A model generated the notes under the pieces. The model saw nothing but the letters and a program-made list of their open reading frames with translations. It was not told the origin of the DNA and made no database searches. The translations under genes were made by a program, and so were the position numbers. A stretch of 64,000 nt of DNA. It comes from Bacillus sp. ISL-18 (GTDB lineage: Bacteria; Bacillota; Bacilli; Bacillales; Cytobacillaceae). Each line of letters begins with the position of its first letter. Within the stretch, counting starts at the first letter, position 1. Location: contig NZ_JAGGQG010000030.1 of the NCBI RefSeq assembly GCF_018613415.1, positions 62,001 to 126,000 on the forward strand, read 5' to 3'. Below are positions 56,816-64,000 of this stretch, piece after piece.

Positions 56816-58384
56816 CTATTTTAAAACAGGTGCTTTTCGATTATGGGTTGCTTCTTGATAAGAATATGCCAATTTGATCAATGTTGGCTCATCAAATGCT
56901 TTTCCTAGCATTTCCATCCCGATTGGGAGACCATTATCGCTGAAACCGGCTGGAACTGAAATGGCCGGGAAGCCTGAAAACGGACTTAACCGATTGGCAT
57001 TTCCTGCTCCCTGGCCACTTCCTACCACGGCTGGTAATGCACTAGAAGTTGGATAAACAAGCGCATCGAGCTCAAATTCATTAAAAGTGCTCATTAAGCT
57101 TTCCTTGGCTAGTTTTGGACGTTCGGTAATAATCCTCTGGTAATCCACATTAGTTTCTAGAGATCCCATATTATTTCTAGAGATTAAGCCGCTTTTTAAG
57201 CTCGGATGATATAATCCGCTATTAATGATATCTGTCAGTGTGTGAACAGGTGCATTTGGTCCGAGAGATGCGAGATAATCATTTAACTGAAACTTAAATT
57301 CATATCCGCTCAAACTTGGATATGCTAGAATTTGATCAAGATTCGGTATAGTGACCTCATATACTTCGGCCCCTTGCTCTTTCATATCAGCAACCGCTTC
57401 GTCCATGACCTTATTTATTTGTTGATCTTTTCCAAATAAAGCTCGTACGATTCCAATGCGAGCTTGTTTCAATCCATTTTTCTTAAGGTAATGTGTATAT
57501 GTTTTCGGCACTTTACCGACACTTGCTTCCGTCACTGGATCAGCTGGGTCATACCCGGCAATTGCATCAAGTACAACGGCTGCATCTTCCACTGTACGAG
57601 CAATCGGTCCGCCGACATCCTGTGAAAGCGCAAGAGGTATAATACCATCCCTGCTAGCTAGTCCCATGGTTGGCCGAATTCCAACAAGATCATTAAAAGA
57701 TGAGGGAATTCGAATGGAACCACCCGTATCTGTCCCTAATCCGACCGTTACAAAGTTTGAAGTAACAGCCGCTGCCGTACCTCCGCTCGAACCGCCAGGA
57801 TATCTTGTAGTATCATATGGATTATAGGTTTGTCCGCCCAAAGAACTAATGGTTTCAAATCCAAACGCAAATTCATGAAGGTTTGCTTTTCCTAGAATAA
57901 TCGCCCCTTCTTCTCTTAATCTCTTCGTTTGGTAAGCGTCATCCAATGGAAACGACCCTTTTAGCGACAGGGAACCGGCTGTCGTCTGCATATCGTATGT
58001 ATCAAAGTTGTCTTTTAAAATCACTGGGATCCCGTGTAATGGACCACGGACTTTGCCAGCTTTTCGTTCTTGATCGAGCTTCTTTGCCTCAACAATCGCA
58101 TCTTTGTTAATCGTAATTATAGAGTGAATACTATCATCATACTTCCCGATTCGATTTAAGTAGAATTCAACTAATTGTTCAGACGTCAACGCCCCCTTTT
58201 GCATATCGTGCTCTAAATCCAGTATCGTCGCTTCCTCAATCTCAGCTGCTAAAGCACTTTTTGCGACAGGACTAGCGGTATTTGCGGCTGCATGTACCGT
58301 GGCACCTGCAGGCATAGCTAGTAAACTTCCTGCTAATACTAAACTCGTTACGAAAGGTTTTGATTTCCTCCCCCATTTTCCCAT
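56816..58384 (-). CDS. Secreted amidase-signature enzyme
   Basis: 522 residues. Signal peptide to about residue 33 (VHA-AA). Catalytic triad of the amidase signature family: K124 (PVILKDNFD), cis-Ser S199 (YPGGSSGGTAAAV), nucleophile S223 (GTDTGGSIRIPSS). ALVYPTSSALP and SGFPAISVPAG are also conserved. It hydrolyses an amide outside the cell; substrate unknown. GGGGGAG precedes ATG. The long leader contains a possible structured RNA. Confidence 0.85.
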   Translation of the reverse strand: MGKWGRKSKPFVTSLVLAGSLLAMPAGATVHAAANTASPVAKSALAAEIEEATILDLEHDMQKGALTSEQLVEFYLNRIGKYDDSIHSIITINKDAIVEAKKLDQERKAGKVRGPLHGIPVILKDNFDTYDMQTTAGSLSLKGSFPLDDAYQTKRLREEGAIILGKANLHEFAFGFETISSLGGQTYNPYDTTRYPGGSSGGTAAAVTSNFVTVGLGTDTGGSIRIPSSFNDLVGIRPTMGLASRDGIIPLALSQDVGGPIARTVEDAAVVLDAIAGYDPADPVTEASVGKVPKTYTHYLKKNGLKQARIGIVRALFGKDQQINKVMDEAVADMKEQGAEVYEVTIPNLDQILAYPSLSGYEFKFQLNDYLASLGPNAPVHTLTDIINSGLYHPSLKSGLISRNNMGSLETNVDYQRIITERPKLAKESLMSTFNEFELDALVYPTSSALPAVVGSGQGAGNANRLSPFSGFPAISVPAGFSDNGLPIGMEMLGKAFDEPTLIKLAYSYQEATHNRKAPVLK

Positions 58385-58496
58385 TGTGACTCCCCCTTAA
58401 ATTAAGATTCTATGAATATATCAACTTTATTTTCATTCGTCCTAAAATATGAAAGGTTTTCTGACACAGAAAAGCGCTTAGTAGAAATAACGGCAT

Positions 58497-58555
58497 TGCC
58501 GCCTCTTCCCCCATCTTTTTCGGGAGGTAATGTTAGTAGTCTTATCAGACCGGCA
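58497..58555 (-). other. Possible three-way-junction RNA upstream of the amidase
   Basis: On the minus strand TGCCG (58555-58551) pairs with CGGCA (58501-58497) and encloses two hairpins: GTCT-GATA-AGAC (58550-58539) and CCTCCC...GGGGGAAGAGG (58527-58502). The joining segment is TACTAACATTA. The block is distinctly GC-rich in AT-rich surroundings and lies 110-170 bases before the amidase start. A TTTTCTG/CAGAAAA hairpin follows. It matches no riboswitch I know. Which strand is functional is uncertain. Confidence 0.4.
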
Positions 58556-58696
58556 CCTTAGAACCATTTTCTATTCATCAAAAAACATTACTATTCTACT
58601 AAAATATCCTTTTATTGATTAAACAGTTTTCAATCATTGTTTGTGTTATTCTATTAAAATAATTCAGTAATTGAAATAAAGAAACGAGGGAATTCA

Positions 58697-58973
58697 TTGT
58701 CACAGAGACTTATTCATCATATTGAAATCTATGTTTCTAATTTAAAGCAGAGCGATTGAATTTTGGGGTTGGTTTTTAGAAAAGTTAGGCAAGGGCGTTA
58801 AAGAAAGAGGGATGCACATTCTCTATAAAAATAAGCATCCATTTGCAGGAGGAAATCCACATTACGCAGTTTATTTTGAGGACCCTGATCGAATTAAGGT
58901 TGAATTGATAGCCCCGAAAGAGAGTGACCTCCTAAATGAGGTCTTTTCTATTACGGTTCTTGACTTTTCATGA
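58697..58973 (+). pseudogene. VOC/glyoxalase-family pseudogene
   Basis: TTG 58697 follows GAGGGAA. SQRLIHHIEIYVSNLKQSD then stops at TGA; shifting one base gives IEFWGWFLEKLG, which joins directly to KGVKERGMHILYKNKHPFAGGNPHYAVYFEDPDRIKVELIAP. A complete VOC domain would have about 50-60 residues between those parts, so there is both a frameshift and an internal deletion. Confidence 0.8.
58922..58947 (+). terminator. Hairpin near the VOC remnant end
   Basis: GACCTC / GAGGTC stem followed by TTTTCT, inside the 3' end of the pseudogene. Confidence 0.45.
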
Positions 58974-59127
58974 TTTGGTTTACTAAGTTTTGAGTTGCAT
59001 CTTGTGACGATGGCGCAGTATTTTCAATCGCCGGCTGAACGTAGTTTAGTGCTGACTGATTAATGTTTTTAAATATCTTCATTTTATTTTCTGGATCGTT
59101 CTGATTTGGAATACTTTCGTTCATCAT
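58951..59127 (-). CDS. 58-residue hypothetical protein
   Basis: ATG 59127 after GGAGGAATAG. MMNESIPNQNDPENKMKIFKNINQSALNYVQPAIENTAPSSQDATQNLVNQIMKSQEP: polar, Asn/Gln-rich, no membrane span; composition like small spore proteins. Not recognised. Its 3' end overlaps the VOC remnant. Confidence 0.55.
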   Translation of the reverse strand: MMNESIPNQNDPENKMKIFKNINQSALNYVQPAIENTAPSSQDATQNLVNQIMKSQEP

Positions 59128-59242
59128 CTATTCCTCCATAGTTAAATTCACTTCTTATTTTCTATTTTATTTTGAAAAATATACATTAACTGTTAACTAC
59201 TAGTAAAAAAGGCTCAAATTATTAAATTTTATAAATTTTGAT

Positions 59243-59270
59243 TTGATTCTAGCAACTTCTCTTGTATACT
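59243..59270 (+). promoter_or_regulatory. thiC promoter
   Basis: TTGATT (59243-59248) and TATACT (59265-59270), 16-base spacer, about 20 bases before the TPP aptamer. Confidence 0.6.
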
Positions 59271-59290
59271 GAAAAAAGTTAAATAAACAT

Positions 59291-59390
59291 AACTAGGGGA
59301 GTCCAATAGTTTGGGCTGAGAGAGAAACACGCTTAAGTTTCTTGACCCTTTGGACCTGATCTGGATCATACCAGCGTGGGGAAGTTGAAC
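59291..59390 (+). promoter_or_regulatory. TPP riboswitch (THI element)
   Basis: Carries the conserved blocks GGGGAGTCC, GGGCTGAGAG, GACCCTTTGGACCTGATC, TGGATCATACCAGCG and TGGGGAAG. Binding of thiamine pyrophosphate should favour the downstream terminator and stop thiC transcription. Confidence 0.95.
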
Positions 59391-59423
59391 AAGCATCTCT
59401 TAACCTGAGATAAACTTCTACAT

Positions 59424-59461
59424 AAAAAGCCGGGTCCATCCTTAAGTGGACCCGGCTTTTT
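59424..59461 (+). terminator. Riboswitch-controlled terminator
   Basis: AAAAGCCGGGTCCA / TGGACCCGGCTTTT stem with T run between the TPP aptamer and thiC; the expression platform. Confidence 0.9.
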
Positions 59462-59539
59462 ATGTACTTCAATTATTCCCATCCACTTGTTATGTTCTAG
59501 AACTCGTCCTTTTATTAAAAAAAAGGGAGAGATTTATCA

Positions 59540-61324
59540 ATGGTATCCACCTCATTAAGTGAAAAGAACATTTCCATCATGTCAAGCTTTTCAGGCAGTA
59601 AAAAAGTTTATGTAGAGGGTTCAAGATCCGATATTAAAGTTCCTATGCGGGAAATTGAACTAAGCGCGACAACAAGTACCTTTGGAGAGGAAGCGAATCC
59701 CCCGGTACGGGTGTATGATACAAGCGGCCCATATACAGATTCAAATTATTCCGTAGACATCACAAAGGGCCTTCCTGCTCTTCGAAGTACTTGGATAAAT
59801 GAACGTTCTAACGTTGAAGAATATGAAGGCCGTGAAATCAAACCAGAAGATAATGGTTATCAAGATCTACATGACCCTAGGGCTAGTCATAAAATATTCC
59901 CTGGATTAAAGCGTAAGCCATTACGAGGAAAAAAAGGGAAAAACGTGACACAGCTCCATTATGCAAAACAAGGAATCATTACCCATGAAATGGAATTTAT
60001 AGCCATCAGGGAAAATATGAAACCTGAATATGTTCGTGATGAAGTCGCAAGAGGCCGGGCGATTATTCCTTCTAATATCAACCACCCAGAGACAGAACCG
60101 ATGATCATCGGACGGAATTTTCATGTCAAAATTAATGCAAATATTGGGAACTCAGCTGTGTCCTCTTCAATTGAAGAAGAAGTGGAAAAAATGACGTGGG
60201 CCACTCGCTGGGGCGCCGACACAATCATGGATCTTTCTACAGGGAAAAACATCCACACGACTCGTGAGTGGATTATTCGAAACTCAGCCGTTCCTGTTGG
60301 TACGGTTCCGATTTATCAAGCACTTGAAAAAGTGAACGGAATTGCCGAAGACCTGACCTGGGAAGTTTTCCGCGATACCTTAATTGAGCAAGCTGAACAA
60401 GGTGTCGATTACTTTACCATCCATGCCGGGGTCCTCTTACGCTATGTTCCGTTAACAGCGAAAAGGTTAACCGGAATTGTCTCACGTGGCGGTTCGATTA
60501 TGGCCCAATGGTGTTTACACCATCATAAAGAAAACTTTTTATACACTCACTTTGAAGAGATCTGTGAAATTATGAAGTCATATGATGTGTCCTTTTCATT
60601 AGGAGACGGGCTGCGTCCAGGGTCGATTGCCGATGCAAATGACGAAGCACAATTCGCGGAATTAGAAACTCTAGGAGAATTAACAAAGATTGCTTGGGAA
60701 CATGACGTACAGGTAATGGTCGAAGGGCCAGGACATGTACCGATGCACCTGATTAAAGAGAACATGGATAAACAACTAGAAATTTGTAAGGAAGCGCCCT
60801 TCTATACACTGGGACCTCTTACAACGGATATTGCTCCCGGATATGATCATATAACCTCTGCAATTGGAGCGGCGATGATTGGCTGGTTTGGTACCGCTAT
60901 GTTATGTTATGTAACTCCAAAAGAACATTTGGGACTACCTAATAAAGAGGACGTCCGCACAGGTGTGATAACCTACAAAATTGCTGCGCATGCAGCTGAC
61001 TTGGCCAAGGGCCATCCCGGAGCTCAAAAAAGAGATGATGCATTGTCAAAGGCTCGTTTTGAGTTTCGCTGGAGAGATCAATTTAATTTATCTTTGGATC
61101 CTGAACGTGCACTGGAGTACCATGATGAAACACTGCCTGCCGAAGGGGCCAAAACAGCCCATTTCTGCTCCATGTGCGGACCCAAATTTTGCAGCATGAG
61201 AATCTCGCATGATATTCGGAACTCTGTAAAAGAAAACAAACTAGATTCAGAAGAAATAATTGAAAAAGGAATGCAGGAAAAAGCAGAAGAGTTTAAACAA
61301 TCTGGTGGTAACATCTATCAGTAA
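59540..61324 (+). CDS. thiC: Phosphomethylpyrimidine synthase
   Basis: 594 residues, normal for the bacterial enzyme. Converts AIR to HMP-phosphate in thiamine synthesis by radical SAM chemistry; the cluster motif is C543-x2-C546-x4-C551 near the C terminus (CSMCGPKFC). TRWGADTIMDLSTG, FTIHAGVLLRYVP and EGPGHVPMHLIKENM are conserved active-site stretches. AAAGGGAGAG precedes ATG 59540. Single-gene unit under the TPP riboswitch. Confidence 0.98.
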   Translation: MVSTSLSEKNISIMSSFSGSKKVYVEGSRSDIKVPMREIELSATTSTFGEEANPPVRVYDTSGPYTDSNYSVDITKGLPALRSTWINERSNVEEYEGREIKPEDNGYQDLHDPRASHKIFPGLKRKPLRGKKGKNVTQLHYAKQGIITHEMEFIAIRENMKPEYVRDEVARGRAIIPSNINHPETEPMIIGRNFHVKINANIGNSAVSSSIEEEVEKMTWATRWGADTIMDLSTGKNIHTTREWIIRNSAVPVGTVPIYQALEKVNGIAEDLTWEVFRDTLIEQAEQGVDYFTIHAGVLLRYVPLTAKRLTGIVSRGGSIMAQWCLHHHKENFLYTHFEEICEIMKSYDVSFSLGDGLRPGSIADANDEAQFAELETLGELTKIAWEHDVQVMVEGPGHVPMHLIKENMDKQLEICKEAPFYTLGPLTTDIAPGYDHITSAIGAAMIGWFGTAMLCYVTPKEHLGLPNKEDVRTGVITYKIAAHAADLAKGHPGAQKRDDALSKARFEFRWRDQFNLSLDPERALEYHDETLPAEGAKTAHFCSMCGPKFCSMRISHDIRNSVKENKLDSEEIIEKGMQEKAEEFKQSGGNIYQ

Positions 61325-61361
61325 ATTTTTTAGAAATCGGAATAATTATATGTGACTTAAT

Positions 61362-61402
61362 AAAAACCTTACCTTAGTTACTTGTCGAGGTAAGGTTTTG
61401 CT
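61362..61402. terminator. Terminator between thiC and the MFS gene
   Basis: AAAACCTTACCT / AGGTAAGGTTTT stem, T-rich on both sides. Confidence 0.85.
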
Positions 61403-61512
61403 GCCTTTCATTGTGAACTATTCTTTCCTCAATTGATTTATCTCTCTATATATTAAAAGGAAATTGACGCATGCCAAATCATACGTCAATTCGCCTGTCG
61501 GGTTTATTTATA

Positions 61513-63015
61513 TTACTGAAGGTGTGGTACTTTTTTTATGGCCTTCTTTTGGATTGGGACTTCTTCCTTTTTACCAGGCCGGCGGATAAAGAAAGCTAAA
61601 ATAAAGGCAGCAATCGATAAATAGGTGGCAATCATAAAGGCATCATCGATCCCCATTACTGTTCCCTGTTTAATAACCATCGCCATATGAACCTTATCCG
61701 TTGGAGAAATCTGTTCCTGACTCATAATAGATTCCACATGTTCTTTCCCTTGATTGGTCATGATAGAGACAAAAAAGGCCATGCCAACTGCCCCTGCCAC
61801 CATCCTTAACGTGTTCACCATCGCCGTTCCATAACGATTTAAACTAAGGGCCAAATCATTCAGACCCGCAGTAAAGATCGGCATCATAAGGATTGACATT
61901 CCAAACATCCGTGCCGTATATATCCATAAAACATAAGTATATGATGTATTCGTATGAAGCTTTGTTAGTGCATAAGTAGTCACTATTGTGATCGCTAAGC
62001 CGATGATTGCTAACCATCTTGCACCATATCGATCAAACAGCTTCCCTGTGATCGGTGACATGACTCCCATTACGATGCCGCCTGGGAGGAGCATAAACCC
62101 TGCTTCAAGTGGTGTGAAGCCATGGATATTTTGCATATAAATCGGCATTAAAATCATTCCTGAGAACATGGCCATCGTGACAATCACGTTAATAATCGTG
62201 GTTAACGTAAACATTCGATACTTGAAAATCCGAAATTCAAGTATAGGATGACCCACCGATAATTGACGCCAAACGAACAGAACTAGGCTAATTCCTCCGA
62301 TGACAAACAAAGTAACGACCTCCGGATCGGTCCACCCTTTGGTTCCTCCTGTTGAAAAACCATAAAGTAAACCGCCAAATCCAATCGTCGATAAAATCAC
62401 ACCAAGGACATCTAATTTTGGACGGCTTGTTTCTGTCACATTTTTTACAAAGAAGATAGCTAATAAAAAGTCGATCACTGCAACCGGTGCAATGATATAA
62501 AACATCGTATGCCACGAGTAAGTTTCAATGACCCACCCTGCCCAAGTTGGACCGATCGCTGGAGCAAAGTTCATGGCCACACCAAAAATCCCCATCGCAA
62601 ACCCGCGCCGTTCAATTGGGAAGATCGTAAAAATAACATTTGTTATTAATGGAAATAGAATGCCTGCCCCGATTGCCTGGACAACACGACCAATTAAAAT
62701 GATATTAAAAGCAGGTGCAATCGCACAAATAAACGTACCAATTGCAAATACACCCATGGAAAATAAAAATAATTGCCTTGTTGTATATCTTTCCATTAAA
62801 AACGCCGTAACAGGGATTACGATTCCATTAGTTAACATAAAAATAGTACTTAACCAGTTTGCGGTAGAAGCGGAGATATCAAAAGTCTCCATAATTTTGG
62901 GCAATGCTACATTAATGACGGTTTGATTCAAAAATGCTACAAAAGCCCCAGCTAATAAAACCGCAAATATCGGTGTTGTTCGAATAACCTTGTTTGTTGT
63001 TTCCGTAATACCCAA
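61513..63015 (-). CDS. DHA2-family (EmrB/QacA-type) MFS exporter
   Basis: About 500 residues, 14 membrane segments. VAFLNQTVINVALPKIMETFDISASTANWLSTIFMLTNGIVIP is the DHA2 first-helix pattern (N-x-TI/V-x-NVALP); FSMGVFAIGTFICAIAP and GRVVQAIGAGILFPL (motif C region) agree. Probably a multidrug exporter. TTG 63015 is ten bases after AGGAGG; frames further upstream run into promoter sequence and the REP-like repeat. Confidence 0.9.
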   Translation of the reverse strand: MGITETTNKVIRTTPIFAVLLAGAFVAFLNQTVINVALPKIMETFDISASTANWLSTIFMLTNGIVIPVTAFLMERYTTRQLFLFSMGVFAIGTFICAIAPAFNIILIGRVVQAIGAGILFPLITNVIFTIFPIERRGFAMGIFGVAMNFAPAIGPTWAGWVIETYSWHTMFYIIAPVAVIDFLLAIFFVKNVTETSRPKLDVLGVILSTIGFGGLLYGFSTGGTKGWTDPEVVTLFVIGGISLVLFVWRQLSVGHPILEFRIFKYRMFTLTTIINVIVTMAMFSGMILMPIYMQNIHGFTPLEAGFMLLPGGIVMGVMSPITGKLFDRYGARWLAIIGLAITIVTTYALTKLHTNTSYTYVLWIYTARMFGMSILMMPIFTAGLNDLALSLNRYGTAMVNTLRMVAGAVGMAFFVSIMTNQGKEHVESIMSQEQISPTDKVHMAMVIKQGTVMGIDDAFMIATYLSIAAFILAFFIRRPGKKEEVPIQKKAIKKVPHLQ

Positions 63016-63107
63016 GTGAATAATTCCTCCTGTATAACTATTTCTAAAATGACCCTTAGTTAGTATATTACCGGATAGCATGTGTATACAAGGAAAAAGA
63101 AACATTC

Positions 63108-63165
63108 GAAGCATGGGGACGGTTCTTTTGCTTCCTTAGAAGCATGAGAACCGTCCCCATGCTTC
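63108..63165. repeat. REP-like inverted repeat
   Basis: Two 19-bp arms, GAAGCATGGGGACGGTTCT (63108-63126) and AGAACCGTCCCCATGCTTC (63147-63165), perfectly complementary, 20-base loop. The right arm is identical to 20612-20630. Located between the MFS gene and the AKR gene. Confidence 0.85.
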
Positions 63166-63172
63166 CATTCTT

Positions 63173-64000
63173 CTAGAATTCTTCGTATGTAGCTGGGTCT
63201 TGGTTGTTGATTCTGCCATCTTGGCGAGTTAATCCAGAGATTAAGTTCATTTCTGTATCATTTAAGGTAAAATCAAAAATAGAAATATTTTCAAGCTGCC
63301 GTTGCGGTGATGCAGATTTAGGGATTGAAATGGCTCCAAGTTGATAATGCCAGCGCAAAATAATCTGTGAAATCGATTTTTGATGGTGTTCGGCAATTTG
63401 TTGAAGCGTATTATTTTGTAACACTTCATTGGCACGTGCTAACGGACTCCAGGATTCTGTTACAATATTGTTTTCTTTGTGCCAGTTTCTTTGTGAGGAT
63501 TGATTAAAAAATGGATGTAATTCTATTTGGTTCATGCTTGGTTTTACGCCTGTTTCCTTTTCTAAACGCTCTAGATGTTCAGGCAAGAAATTGCAAACAC
63601 CAATCGAACGAATTAGACCCGATTTTTTGGCGTCAATTAAAGCTTGCCAAGCTTCAACATAGGTATCTTGCTTAGGATTTGGCCAATGTATTAAGTAGAC
63701 ATCATAATAATCTAGATTTGCTCGATATAACGATTCTTGAATGGTTGTAACGGCCATATCATAGGTTTGATAGCGGCCTGGCAGTTTGGAGGTGATCTTT
63801 AACTCCTCTCTTGGAACAGAACTTCGTCGAACGGCTTCACCTATTGTTCCCTCATTTTCATAATTATAAGCTGAATCGATCAATCGATAGCCGGTATCAA
63901 TCGCACTTAAGATCGATTTGACTCCTTCGTTCCCCTTAAGCTTATACGTACCTAAACCAATAACTGGCAGTGTCAGCCCATCATTTAGTGTAATCTCTGG
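63173..64000 (-). CDS. Aldo/keto reductase, 5' end outside the window
   Basis: The frame is open to base 64000 without a start. Visible: PEITLNDGLTLPVIGLGTYKLKG (AKR N-terminal strand), RLIDSAYNYENEG (catalytic Asp and Tyr), KITSKLPG (Lys), YLIHWP (His), and IPKSASPQRQLENISIFDFTL (cofactor tail). About 276 residues are present, so only a few are missing. Similar to the AKR at 52513 but clearly a separate paralogue. Confidence 0.9.
   Translation of the reverse strand, partial: PEITLNDGLTLPVIGLGTYKLKGNEGVKSILSAIDTGYRLIDSAYNYENEGTIGEAVRRSSVPREELKITSKLPGRYQTYDMAVTTIQESLYRANLDYYDVYLIHWPNPKQDTYVEAWQALIDAKKSGLIRSIGVCNFLPEHLERLEKETGVKPSMNQIELHPFFNQSSQRNWHKENNIVTESWSPLARANEVLQNNTLQQIAEHHQKSISQIILRWHYQLGAISIPKSASPQRQLENISIFDFTLNDTEMNLISGLTRQDGRINNQDPATYEEF

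Overview
The window is chromosomal DNA from an endospore-forming, low-GC Bacillaceae bacterium (Bacillus sensu lato). The evidence is strong AGGAGG-type ribosome binding sites, frequent TTG/GTG starts, short intrinsic terminators between almost every gene pair, a large Bacillus-type SRP RNA (51.83 kb), and many sporulation genes: a YteA-type DksA protein, SpoIIP paralogue, CotD, YjcZ, GerP-like proteins, a GH18 lipoprotein and an SPL-family radical SAM enzyme. The genus cannot be fixed from this sequence alone. No phage, insertion sequence, CRISPR array, rRNA or tRNA was seen.

Layout. 0-10 kb: the 5' end of purT, an internally repetitive protein, YteA-like and ZIP genes, a DRE-TIM aldolase-like enzyme, a HAD phosphatase, a secreted phosphoesterase preceded by a near-perfect PhoP box, and a yhfC gene broken in a G7 run. 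10-20 kb: membrane hydrolase, LLM flavin monooxygenase, secreted proteins, a CBS protein, an orphan 69-residue gene under a c-di-GMP-I (GEMM) riboswitch, an ECF S-component, a gamma-carbonic anhydrase with a damaged start, and divergent gdhA/gltC-like genes. 20.7-22.9 kb: a compact cluster of paralogous small proteins carrying a VGxN...K.N.G.G motif, with an Hsp20 protein, probably spore-associated and the most interesting undescribed locus here. 23-34 kb: solitary glgC, SPL protein, DUF3231, AKR/AraC pair, SpoIIP paralogue, and a marR-paiA-paiB operon with paired operators.

34-51 kb: spore and stress genes (GerPB-like, RsbR-like, GH18, CotD), a glycosyltransferase, an AI-2E family permease, many very small genes (DUF3934, a SinI-like antirepressor, YjcZ proteins), a convergent pair of likely copper-related genes (lipoprotein and CopC-CopD fusion), an extra acyl carrier protein, and a PTS permease that lacks a IIB domain and whose IIA domain has isoleucine in place of the phospho-histidine. 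51-64 kb: SRP RNA, a MarR/namA/AKR redox group, drug-type MFS exporters, a secreted amidase with a possible structured leader, a TPP riboswitch controlling thiC, and an aldo/keto reductase running off the end.

Degenerate genes recur: yhfC (G7), the carbonic anhydrase start (A8), a VOC protein, an XRE regulator fragment and a LytTR-like fragment. Two of these lie in homopolymers, so assembly error must be excluded before calling them biology. A 19-bp sequence (AGAACCGTCCCCATGCTTC) occurs three times, twice as an inverted pair, resembling a REP-type element.
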